The notes below the pieces were generated by a model, which was given only the letters and a program-made list of their open reading frames with translations, was not told where the DNA came from and searched no databases. From Cryptomeria japonica (lineage: Eukaryota; Streptophyta; Pinopsida; Cupressales; Cupressaceae), in contig NC_081410.1 of NCBI RefSeq assembly GCF_030272615.1, positions 569,119,152 to 569,183,151 on the forward strand: DNA of 64,000 nucleotides, read 5' to 3'. Below are positions 46,560 through 56,870 of the stretch, in pieces (the first letter of the stretch is position 1; every line of letters starts with the position of its first letter). The translations under genes were made by a program, and so were the position numbers.

Positions 46560-47770
46560 GAACTTATAAGTGGATCCGGTAATAGAAGCTCTAGTAAAGA
46601 TTGGGTCTTTATTGCTATCAAGGATGATTCTTCAGAACCTATCATTAAAGCAACTCGTACTGAGGAGAAGGCTTTGGCTGCTAAAATTGAAGAAAAGGAT
46701 GAATGGTTTATAAACACTAGATGCTCACATCACATGACCGGTGCAAAGAGGAAGTTCTTAACTCTACAAGAATTTGATGGCAGACTAGTCAGATTTGGAG
46801 ACAACAAGGCATGTAGGATCAAAGGAAAAGGAACAATATCCTTGGATGGTAAGAATAATACTGATAATGTTTATTATGTTGAAGGATTGGAGCATAATCT
46901 TTTGAGTGTAGGTCAGATGGTAGATAAAGGATTTCATTTGCAATTTAAGGATGGAAAATGCAAGATTATCAATAGATCTGGATTGGAGATTGCATCCAGA
47001 ACTCAAACCAAAGGAAACATCTTTCATCTAAACTTTGGTGAGAAGTCTTTCCTGATTCCTCAGATTGATGAAAGTTGGTTATGGCATAAGAGGATATGTT
47101 ATGTAAACTTTGATTGCATAGTCAAGATCAGTTAAATGCAGTTGTTAGAGATTTGCCCAAGATTGTTCAACCTCGCAATCCAATATGTAGAGAATGTCAA
47201 ATGGGTAAGAAAATTAGAACTTATTTCAGAAGCATACATCATAGATCTAATGAAATTCTTGATCTTATTCATACTGATTTGTGTGGACCAGAAAGGTCTA
47301 AAAGTTTTCAAGGTGATAGATATTTTATGTTGCTTATTGATGACTATTCTAGAATGATGTGGGTTGCATTTTTGAAAGAAAAATCTGAATCTCTTGAGAT
47401 ATTCAACATTTTCAAAGCTATGGATGAGACACAAACATGATTGAAGATAAAATGTTTAAGATCAGATCAACGCGGTGAGTTTACATTCGGTAAGTTCAAC
47501 ATTTGTTGTGAGAAACATGGAATCAAAAGGCAAGTTTCTACACCTTCAACCCCACAGTAGAATGGAATAGTGGAAAGGAAGGACCAAACTATCTTAGATG
47601 CTGCAAGGACAATGATGATGAAGCTAAATTGCCTAATCTCTATTGGAGAGAAGTTGTCAATACCATTGTATATAATTTCAATAGAGTACACATAAAAGGT
47701 GATACCGGTAAGACTCCTTATGAATTATGGTCTGGTCATACTCCTATTGTCATATATTTTAGAATTTTTT
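46560..47770 (+). pseudogene. copia-3 protease and integrase
   Basis: The protease active-site segment reads FINTRCSHHMTG: the catalytic DSG is NTR, so it is dead. VEGLEHNLLSVGQ follows. Integrase has the zinc-binding part (WLWHKRICYVN ... CRECQMGK), then HTDLCGP (about 47272), LRSDQRGEF (about 47458) and NGIVERKDQTI (about 47562), so all three catalytic acidic residues are still present. The chain is broken by a frameshift near 47130, a stop at 47440 and a TAG before NGIVER. Coding fades after YELWSGHTP (about 47720). Confidence 0.88.
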
Positions 47771-48063
47771 AAGTAAATGCTATATTAGAAGAGGTGAAGG
47801 AATATTTTTGGGTTGTTCCACTAAAAGAAAAGCATATAGATGTTATTAAAAAATATTGAATAGGATAATGGAGAGCATAAATGTCATGGTGGGTGAGCAG
47901 GATAACAATTAGATCAGATTAGATCATATGACTATGGACCGGAAGATGAATTTGTCAAATCAAAACTACCAGTGCAATAATTACTTCAAAACATAGATCC
48001 AATTGCTCTGGTAACATCAGACAATTATGTTGGCATAACTGATGAAGATAATGATGGGGAGAT
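47771..48063 (+). other. copia-3 tail, truncated by the next LTR
   Basis: Degraded sequence that still recalls the end of integrase (GIFLGCSTKRKAYRC, ESINVMV) and an acidic linker (ITDEDNDGE). It stops at GGGGAGAT where the copia-4 LTR begins. RT is not present. Confidence 0.6.
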
Positions 48064-49452
48064 TGTTGGCATATAGAGTTGTTAATAAGATGAACATGAC
48101 CAGTAAAGTTGATGGAGATTATTGGCTATATAATGATGATATAGTTGTAAGTTGTTTGATAACTTTATTTGTGTTTTCATTGATGGCAACCATGTTTTCT
48201 TAGTCATCCAAGTCATCTAGCCTAACTAGTAGTGGAATTGGTTGATAGAAAGGTAAACAAGAATAGAGCGATGATCAAGAGAACGACATGGATGATTGGT
48301 GAAGAGTTAGACATTACAGTTTTGCAGGAGTGTTAAAGACAGGAACATGTACCTATGTTCCAAACTGCATCAATAGATTCAGTGTATTGAGTGAGTAATG
48401 ATTCTGTCATGAACTCTATGAAGAAGAATGTATACCGGTAACAAATCTTTAACCAATAATGATTTAAGGTATGGTTGTGGATCTTATCATGTTCATAACT
48501 TAGTGATCATGTTCATAACTTAGTGATTACATGTCAAAATCCATGTGTAATAATAAGATGGTGTTTGAGTGCATACAAGGATCGAATTTCTTGGCAAACA
48601 ACAAAGCGCGTAGTAGAATGTGACAAGGGTTTGACTTCTTATCAAAATGATGTGCGGTGATCATTCAATGGTGGAAATTGTCTAGAAATTTGTTGGAATA
48701 ATCTGTAATGATCTGTAATATAAATTCATTGTATTTTGAATGTAGTTAGGGTTATGTAGCTGACCTAACTGAAAAGTGTATTTAGGGTTAGTTGGACAAG
48801 ATATTTTGTGTCGGTGATTTAAGAGAAGGTGTTTCCAAACCAAATTGAAGTGTCTACGTGTGTAGAAGAGGTATTGAAAAGGATTTGTACTAGCAAGCAA
48901 GGAAGTGTTGTAATCAGATCATTTTCCTTGTTGTTCCCTAACAGTTACAACAATTTGAAATCCTTAACCGGGTAGATCCTAACATGTCTTACATTGTAAA
49001 TCCCTTCACCAGGTGGCTCATTAACTTGAGTTTGAAATCCTCTAACAAGGTTACTCCTAACAGGGCTGAGGCAAATCCCTTAGGCAAGTGACCGCTAACA
49101 GGGTCTACTCTTAACCAAGCATATTGTAAGCTCTTAACTGGGCTAAGCATTTAACCAAGCACATTCCAAAAGAGTGCAAATATTTTGTGGGTGCTAATTC
49201 CCACCATGGTTTTTCCCAATTGGGTTTCCATGTGAAAAAAATTGTGTTCATATAGTGGTTTCATTATTGATTTGTGCATTTGATATCTTTTCTTTGTTTT
49301 CATAATGATAAACACTTGAGTGAATGGTTTGGTAAATCTATTTATGAAGATTGTTTGAGTAGTTACTAGTACAGTTTTTTTAAGTATTGCAAAATTGTTT
49401 AACTATTGATTCACCCCCCCCTCTCATTAGTAACTAGATCCTCATAATAACA
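48064..49452 (+). repeat. copia-4 5' LTR
   Basis: Starts TGTTGGCATATAG, ends ATAATAACA just before a primer-binding-like ATTAATGTCAGAGCC (49453-49467). About 1,389 bp with the common copia LTR layout in plus orientation (GGTTTTTCCCAATTGGGTTTCC, then TTGATTCACCCCCCC near the 3' end). It does not align with the copia-3 LTR, so it is another family. No matching 3' LTR is in the window. Confidence 0.75.
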
Positions 49453-49514
49453 ATTAATGTCAGAGCCTAATTCCCTTAAAATCTTAATGCTTGGGAAGGA
49501 TCTCTAAGGCTAAC

Positions 49515-50425
49515 ATGGGGGAAGGTTTAATGAGTTACAAAGAGGTTTCACACAAGCTTGCAGAATCTAAAGAAGCCCTTGGTGAACTGAAGGTCAAATA
49601 CAAAGCTTCTTTGTCTAAGAGAAGAGAGTTGGCTGAGAAGTTGTTGGAACTTACTGAAAATAGTTCATCAAAGGAAGCAAACACTGATGCCTTGGTTAAT
49701 GAGGTGGAAAAGTTGAATGATGATAAGACAAATCTGAGGAGAGAGTTGGAAGCCCTTACCATCAGGATGAGCCAAGAGTTGGAAGCCAGCAGGATAGCTT
49801 TAGACACAATAAGAGATAAGGAGCGTGAGATCATTAAGATGAACTGGGAGATTGGTACATTGCATGCACATATTCGTGAGGAAAAAGAGGAAATACAAGT
49901 TGATATAGACATCGCTATGCCTTTTAGAGAAAGTCTCACAAAGAAGAATGAGGAACTTACCAAGGAGTTGGCTAATGTAAATGAGTTACTAGCTAAATTC
50001 AACAAGAGCACTATTATGCTTGATGAGCAGATTCAGACACAAAGGCAGAATGAAGATACACATGGCTTGGGATACACAAACTTTGAACAAGGAGATCAAC
50101 CCAGTACCAAGGACACCTCGCATGAAGCCAAATCTACACCAAAGACCAAGAAGAACAGTGGTAAGAGAACCTACAAGCTAGTATGTTTTAACTCTCATAA
50201 GGTAGGTCATACTGCAAATGTTTGTAGAAGTAGATCCAATACTTTTGATGGATATAGACCTAATGCATATGAAGGATATAAGCCTAGCACTTTTCATGGA
50301 TATTGCTTCAATTGCAACAAGTATGGGCATAGAGTTGTTGAGTGTACATCAAGAGTGAACAATCAGATATCTTACATGGATCAGAGGTCTAATGGTGAAT
50401 GGAAAAAATCTTACAACGACTGGAG
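49515..50425 (+). pseudogene. copia-4 gag, 5' part: coiled coil plus zinc knuckles
   Basis: I take ATG 49515 (MGEGLMSYKEV) as start; the open frame extends a few codons upstream without an ATG. About 200 residues are strongly coiled-coil (heptad-like LAEKLLELTE, NEELTKELANVNELLAKF). Two CCHC-type boxes follow: CFNSHKVGHTANVC, with the second cysteine replaced by serine, and an intact CFNCNKYGHRVVEC. It ends SYNDW at the point where the 4-kb insertion starts. A long coiled-coil gag with several knuckles is unlike the gags of copia-1 to -3. The frame has no stop up to the insertion. Confidence 0.8.
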
Positions 50426-52849
50426 TGTTGGGACTGATTAAAATTGAATCAAGTTTGTAGGCCTATTTCAAATTTTTGCTCTGTATGTCAGAAAGGCACC
50501 CAAATAAGTCAGTTTGAATGGCCTAGTTGGCAAGGGGGTAAAATGGAGCCGGTTGATTTTCAGAGGGTAAGGCTCAGGTTTCATGTCCCACACCTTTCAT
50601 TTGGCCTATTTAGTGTGTTGCAACTTTCAGAATTCAGTTTGGAGAAGTTTATCAAGTACCCGTTTTGAGGGGTGAGCTGAAAGTGCATTCTAGGCACAAG
50701 TGCAAATTTTATTAAGTAGCCTACTTTGGGTGTTTATATCTTTTTCCATGTTTATTATCATGAAAAATTTCAAAATGGATTGAATTTTATGCATAAATGT
50801 GAGTCAACATGCAAAATTTCAAGTCCTTATGAATCCGTTTGCTCAATTTTCAAAGCTCAATCCATTTGTAGTTTGTGATGTTTGCACAAGTGTAAAAATG
50901 TCCCGGTGAGCGTCATGTAAAAATGTTTGTTCCGGGCTAATGTTGGTATAAATGGTGAGATACATTTCAAATTTCAAGCTTTTCTCAATCCGTTTGATCG
51001 GTTTTCAAAAGGACTCATTTTGCCATCAAATTCAGTTATCCACACTTCCAGTGTTAGATCAGTTAATGTAGCCATTTTGGTGAGTGCACCATTTGCATCC
51101 TATCAGTCTGGTGATCGAACTAAGAATTCAAAGATTTAATATGTATTTAAAGGTACCTATGTTCCGAATTTGAGGACCCATGGAGGTCGTTTGATATTTT
51201 TGAGAAAGGCATCATGTGTTGCCAGGACATTGACTTTATCAGGTCCGCAGTGTGAACAAAGCCAGTTGGGCATTTTCGGAAATTAATATCTCTTTTCTTG
51301 GGACTCGTCTTGAGAAATCATTTGGTAGAAGTCATCCTTGTATATCAGAGTACACACCTATCAGATAGTGAGCTCCAGAAAGGTGTTTTGACCACATTGA
51401 AAATTACGTCTTCGCGATTAAATGCGAAAATTATGGCGTAATTGCCTGAAGGTTGTAAAATGTGGATTAATGATCCGAAAACGATGCCGATCATTTCCAG
51501 AGGTATGTTTGAGGTCTGTGAATCATTTCAAAGGCCAGTTTCTTGAAATCGAAAATGTTTTTAGTCGGACCCACTTTGGGGCCCGACCTGGCTCATGGTT
51601 GTGCATTAATTTTATGGTGAAATAGTTCTAATGAAAAAGTATGTATCTTCCAAAACCAAGTTGGGTATAGATGTAGTGCATATTTTTGCTTCCTTTTGGA
51701 GAGAATATAATAGGTTTTATCATATCAATGTAACAAATCTTATACTTTATGCAATCAGTAGTAGCATGGGCGAATGTGATTATAAACTGCAGAAGTGTAA
51801 AACCCCCTCTTTCAGCATGGATGAGAAAAACATAAGTGAAAACATCATTGTAAATGATAGATTGAGGTAAAGAAGAGTTTTCATTATTTTGACAAGAGTA
51901 CAAAAGGATTGTCCATCATGACAACCTCTGCCATTAAGCATTGTGCAAGATCAAATGATCAAGACAATGAGAAATCAATTCTTGAAGAGTATTGATCAAG
52001 AATGTAGGGATAAGTGTGTCAATACTTCAAGAGCAACCAAGAGAGGAGCAACATCTTTGGCATCACAAACATTGATCTGTTTTTAGAAACCAAATGATAT
52101 TGCCAGCAACTCCTTGCCTGTGGCACATGATGGCTGGAGAAGGGCAGCTAAAAACTTAATAATGCAAAGCAAATACTAGCACTCCCCCTCCTTTGCATAG
52201 AACATGGAAATGATGGAAATTGGCAAGCCTGAAGCAGTAAAGTTCTCCCTCTTGCATGGCTTTATCAGAGTTTTTCAGACTTCAATGATCCCCACGTGAC
52301 TGGTGAAAGGGGGAGTTTTGAAATCAAATGCAAATTGCAAGTGCAGCGTGGGTTTATGTCTCCAGCAAGTGCAAAGCATTGAAGTTGCAGCAAAAACAAT
52401 TTAATAGAGCTTCCCTCCTCCCTCACGTGGCATTCTAAAAGCATGGGAACTTTTAAGCAACTGCAATCAACAACTAAAGCTTCTCCCACGCAGCAAGTAA
52501 GAGACAAGTCCTTCAGCAAAATGCATATTGGCAGGTTGAGTGCCCATCTCCAATGGCACGTGATAGCTTTGAATGGGCATGGAGTGGTTTAAAACAAATG
52601 CCAACAGCAAATACAAATTTCTTAGCAAATACAATAATGCAAAAATGTAATAGCATTCCCCCTTGCGTTAGTCTTTAGCATTCTTCCAAGCAAAATCTGG
52701 AAATCACCATGAAAACCCAGGAGAAAAGCTTTAAAAATGCAGTCCCAGGCAAATAGCAATATCCCACATTGGCTGGGAATTGGACTTTTTTGATGTTTAT
52801 AAACAAAAACGCACTATAGTAATATGTCTAAGCCATAAAGGCTTTTGAC

Positions 52850-53290
52850 AGATGGTGCCTATGGGTGCCCAAGGCGGGCCCACGCGTGAGCACGCTTCTC
52901 GAGGCAATGGAGGAGGTGATTGAGTGGCGACCAAGTGGACCCCATGCATGCACGCTTATCGAGGCAGATAGGTGAAATTTTGCAGAGGAAGGTCGGCTTA
53001 ACAAGTGAGAAAGTTCGAGATGGATCGATGGTGCACGCTATTTCGCGAAGGGAAGATGCACGTGAGTTACACCCTGCGAAATAGCAAAAGTGAACGAGAG
53101 TCATCCATGTGGCATAGTTGGCGCATAGGTGGCGATCCAGTGGCGATGACATGGTGATGAAGTGGCGGATGAGCAAACGAACATGTGGCGGTGATGAGGT
53201 GTCGTCCTAGGTGGCACCCAATGGACCCCATCAGCCAATCAGAGGCTGCCATGTGGCAAGGCGTCAGAGCACAAATGGAGGCAAAAATCA
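52850..53290. repeat. GC-rich patch with short direct repeats in the 4-kb insertion
   Basis: Unlike the AT-rich surroundings, this stretch is GC-rich with repeated GTGGCG/GATGA words and a near-duplicate GAGCACGCTTCTCGAGGCA (about 52887) and GCACGCTTATCGAGGCA (about 52951). Frames on both strands are open for about 100 codons but show no motif. Confidence 0.6.
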
Positions 53291-53404
53291 AAATTAAAAT
53301 GAATAAATGATATAGTTCTGACTATAATAAAATTCGAAATATTTAAATGACTGAGCACAAATGGGAATTAATTCGCCCAGGGTCTAAATTTTGGCCAAAA
53401 TATA

Positions 53405-53422
53405 AAGTATTATATATCGTCG
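53405..53422 (+). promoter_or_regulatory. TATA-like site of the 4-kb LTR-like insertion
   Basis: AAGTATTATATATCGTCG, followed by a less AT-rich stretch. About 1 kb remains to the end of the element, as for an R-U5 region. Weak on its own. Confidence 0.4.
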
Positions 53423-54466
53423 GAAAGCTCTCGGAGTGAGGAATCTGATTATGAGATTAATTTTGACAAATGTGGGATATTTTGGAGGCAATTTCCACGG
53501 GAACAAAATTCAGTTAGAGAGGAGACACTTGGCAATTCAGTTGCAGATTTGATTTGGTTCCCTCTCCCTTTTATTCCCAATTCTTCTCAGTTGTAAGGGT
53601 TCCAAAAATTTGGAAAATGCTCCAGATTTGATGGCTTCCATTTTCTGAAGATCTTGACCCAAGTTTGTAAATGCTTCTATTTGGTTTCAGGGTATAGAGA
53701 TTGTAGTGCAGTGTTGTAAATATGGTTTTAATTGCAGGTCTTATTGGTGTCAGGCATGAGTAATTTCTCACAAGATTGTCTCTGTGATATTTTTTTTATT
53801 ATTATGAATTCAATCCTCAAGGAGGATGAAATTTGTCATCTCAAGGAGATTGTATGATTGTTTGTAGGCATTCTTCAATGAAGAGTTTAAATTCTATAGT
53901 CAGTCATAAATAATGAAATATGTATCCAGATCTGATGAATTTGTGAATGAATCAAATAGTGCATTAGTATAAGGTATTGATGCATGAATATCTTGTTTAA
54001 GGAAAACAAACTTGCATCTATGATTCATATTTGTAGTTCTGTGAGTGACTCTGCTGCCCAATGAACAAGGCACTAGTCTTTGACAGATTTGGGAATGGTC
54101 TCAGATATACATTCTAAAAGATAAATCTATTTCCCTTTATGTTTAGGGGTTAATATTCTATCCTTCCAAAGCTCTATTTCACCTATTATTTGTATAAGAT
54201 CCAGCCCATCTGTACCTGTTACCTAATTTGGTGAGCTTGTGGAATGGTTTGTCTGCTCATTGTTGATGCAGTCTTATGTTTGTGATTATTGTATTCAATG
54301 CATCAAAAGGGTGTCCCCCCGTAGGTCTAGCAGAACCCAAAGTGCAGGAGGATCATTAGGATCCTATGTTATGTTGTCCAAGCCCTGAGGTGTTTCATTG
54401 ATTAAGATTGGCTATCTCATAGATAGATTTATAGGTGTCCTGGGTTATCACTTTTGGTGAACAACA

Positions 54467-54895
54467 CGGAGGAACCCTACTTGGCAGAGATCTTACAATG
54501 ACTGGAGGAACCCTACTTGGTAGAGACCTTATGTGAATCAATCTAGTCCATATGAAATGGAGAATAGATGGAACATGACATGTTCAATCTGTCACAACTA
54601 TGGTCATTTTACTATGAATTGTCAGAGAAGAACTAGTAGAGGCAATGTTGGACCCTAGAGAGCATTTGGAATGGCATGTTTCCACTATCACAAACTAGGA
54701 CACATTGCAAGATTTCGTAGAGCTAGAATGAAGCAACCAGTTAATCGATCTGTTGACCAAAAATGGAAGAAGAAGGTAGATGTGGAAGAAACCAGAAGTG
54801 AAATGAATAAGATATAAAAGAAGAAAAGTTAGGAGATTCCATTGGAGGACTCCAATTCTTCACCTAGTGTGGAGAATCCCTCACCAGAAAACTAA
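54467..54895 (+). pseudogene. copia-4 gag, 3' part beyond the insertion
   Basis: After CGGAG the gag resumes with a tandem peptide (RNPTWQRSYNDW, then RNPTW). Two more knuckles follow: intact CSICHNYGHFTMNC (about 54577) and CFHYHKLGHIARFR (about 54680), with second and last cysteines replaced. Basic residues and a serine/proline-rich tail (EDSNSSPSVENPSPEN) follow to a TAA at about 54893. Together with the 5' part this gag carried at least four knuckles. Confidence 0.75.
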
Positions 54896-55229
54896 GCTAT
54901 GTATGAAGCTTAGGGGGAGCATATTGTCAAATCCATTTCCGGACCCCCTAAATGGTATGTAGCAAGTCAAATCTATATATTTTGATGCAATATGATGTTA
55001 CGAAGTGATTTTGAACTGGTTACATTTCAAATCGATAAATTGGATGTGATATGTGAACTGGTAGCAATTTCTATGGTTGAAGGATGATTAGGGTATGTTC
55101 AATTAGTTTAGAAAAAGGAAAATAAAAAAGTGTTTGATAGTCTCATGTTTCACTTAGCATTTTTGAGAGCACATATAGAGAGAAACAAAAACATTGAAGA
55201 GCTTTTGATTTCTACTTTGGAAAAGTTGA
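54896..55229 (+). other. copia-4 tail, protease and integrase not found
   Basis: Starts with a purine run (AGCTTAGGGGGAGCAT at 54906-54921) that looks like a polypurine tract, but no LTR matching 48064-49452 follows. The rest encodes nothing recognisable before copia pol sequence starts near 55230. Confidence 0.45.
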
Positions 55230-55855
55230 TAGCGGACCAAGAAGATTGTGGAAAGTGTTAATGTGAAAGTTGATGAGTATTCTGACAAATCTGATGATAC
55301 CAGCAAGTCTCATGTAGTAGATGAATAGAAGATAGTGACTATTGTACCAAGAGTTCAAAAGGATGCTAAGAAGAACACTATGGAGGATACTACCCAATAA
55401 GAAGATGAAGATGAAGAACAAGAACAAGAAGAAACTTCTATACCAGAATTGGTTATGCCTAGATATATAAAGTTGAATCACTCAGTAGATCAAATAATTG
55501 GAGACAGGACTGCTGGAGTACAAACAAGAAGAAAGATCAGAGAAAGTGCTTGTTTGATTTTCATAATTAAACCTAAGATAGTGAGGGAAGCTCTCAAGGA
55601 TGATGATTGGTTAAAGGCTATGAATGAAGAACTTGATCAAATAGAGAAAAACAACACTTGGTCACTTGTCCCCAAACCATCTGATAAAAATTTGATTGGT
55701 ACTGAGTGGGTGCTTAGGAACAAATTGAATGAAGATGGTGAAGTGGTTAAGAAAAAGGCTAGACTAGTTTGCAAAGGATATGAACAAGAAGAAGGTGAAG
55801 AATATGGAGAAACCTTTGCACTGATTGCTAGACTTCATGGAGTAAGAATGCTACT
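55230..55855 (+). pseudogene. copia pol fragment: linker and start of reverse transcriptase
   Basis: Begins KIVESVNVKVDEY, the end of integrase in copia-1 terms, then an acidic linker with two stops and the start of reverse transcriptase (DDDWLKAMNEELDQIEKNNTW, GTEWVLRNKLNEDGEVV, ARLVCKGYEQEEG, IARLHGVRMLL). It ends abruptly at 55855, inside RT and before the first catalytic aspartate, because the gypsy-2 LTR starts there. It may belong to copia-4 after a deletion or to a separate copy. The rest should lie beyond the window's right end. Confidence 0.88.
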
Positions 55856-56848
55856 TGTATACACCTAAACATGGTTTGAAGATAATTAATTAAATAAGCA
55901 ATTATTTAATTAATCCCCCTTCCTAGTTTAATTGAATTCACTAAGCAATTTGATTAAATTCCCCCTTTCATCTACTTACTAATAAATTTAAGGATTTATT
56001 TAATAAGTTCATTTCATAATCCCCTTTAATTAATTAATTCCCCCATCAAATTCATTTCTTCTAAATCCCATAATTAATTAAAATAAATCAATTTATGAGT
56101 TGTTGAGAATTAATGTCTTTTCCTATTATTTGAATTTTTAAATTCAAATTCTCCTAACTTCTAACCACTTAACCTAACCCCTTCTAAACCTAACTCATTC
56201 CATCTAACCCTGGATTTTAATTAACCAGCCTAGCTTGCACATCCTAACCACCATGTCCCCTTTCCTTAGACACTTGCCCTCTCATGAGCAAAGCTTTGTG
56301 ACACTTGTCACTAAGTGTTCCCTTTAATCCAACCCCTTTGCCAACCTCCTCCAATTTAACCATTGATATCTTCAGACTTAATCTTGACCATTGATTCTTG
56401 CCACCTCACCCCTAGCCATGGAAATCTTATAAATAGACCCCATTTTGGAGAAATAATCATCCCATCTCATTTGAATTCAAGAATTGTTACTATAAGCATA
56501 TAGCTCTTAGAAAATCACTCTTAGCATTGTTATCATGTTCAATTTTAGCTTAATTGCATCTTCATTTTAGCTTATTTTGTAGAATAATCATGAAATAATG
56601 TAGCTTAATCATGCCATCATAGCTAGATTATGCATCTTCATCATTTAAATCCTCCATTTAAGTGTAGTCGAGTCACTAGAATTTGCATAACCAGATCTGA
56701 GAGAAAAACTCATACTCGCATTTACTAGGAGGTGATAAATCGCTTAGCTATGGTTTGTCTTTCTTTGCTTTATTTGTTAACCATGCTTATAATGATCTAT
56801 TGAGTGTTTTGTGTTGCAGGAACATGTATACACTTCACAAGCACGACA
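55856..56848 (+). repeat. gypsy-2 5' LTR
   Basis: 993 bp, TGTATACACC...CACGACA. The start has AT palindromes (ATTAATTAAATAA / TTATTTAATTAAT, about 55885-55915) like gypsy-1. The second LTR is outside the window, so the right edge rests on the adjacent primer-binding site. Confidence 0.85.
56428..56435 (+). promoter_or_regulatory. TATA box of gypsy-2 LTR
   Basis: A canonical TATAAATA about 570 bp into the LTR, 420 bp before its end. Confidence 0.75.
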
Positions 56849-56870
56849 TTTTGACACCCACCGTGGGGCC
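56849..56870 (+). promoter_or_regulatory. Primer-binding site of gypsy-2
   Basis: TTGACACCCACCGTGGGGCC follows the LTR and matches the gypsy-1 site in position and type (TTGGCACGCCCCGTGGGAC). Confidence 0.8.

Larger units (their letters stand above)
42711..48063 (+). mobile_element. Copia element 'copia-3', 3' truncated, nested in the copia-2 LTR
   Basis: A 5' LTR starts TGTTGGCAATATGATGG at 42711 and ends about 45495, enlarged by a nested solo LTR. A primer-binding site (ATTCGTATCAGAGG), gag, protease and integrase follow. Recognisable coding ends in the acidic linker after integrase, and at 48064 a different LTR begins. RT and RNase H are absent. The sequence left of 42711 is LTR of the related copia-2, so copia-3 inserted in it; CTTTT at 42706-42710 would be the target site but has no partner. 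Confidence 0.75.
50426..54466 (+). mobile_element. 4.04-kb LTR-like insertion (giant solo LTR?) in copia-4 gag
   Basis: Starts TGTTGGG and ends GAACAACA (TGTTG/CAACA inverted ends), flanked by TGGAG (50421-50425) and CGGAG (54467-54471), one mismatch. Gag coding continues on the far side with the same NDW/RNPTW context. No gag, pol or transposase is seen inside. A TATA-like TATTATATATCG at about 53409 is followed by transcribed-looking sequence, as in the U3-R-U5 order of an LTR. At 4 kb it would be an unusually long LTR, as known for some Ogre-type and conifer gypsy families. A non-coding LARD fragment or another TG...CA element are alternatives. The orientation is a guess from the TATA-like site. 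Confidence 0.6.

Noticed and set aside
46394-46717. Minus-strand frame with a long polyserine run
   Set aside because: It is the antisense of the GAT microsatellite in copia-3 coding sequence.
48059-48068. GGGGAGAT before TGTTGGC taken as the copia-3 polypurine tract and 3' LTR start
   Set aside because: The sequence that follows does not match the copia-3 5' LTR and ends at another primer-binding site, so it is a different element's 5' LTR.
52859-53291. Open frames of 70-105 codons in the GC-rich patch
   Set aside because: No recognisable domains. High GC reduces stops by chance, and both strands are open.
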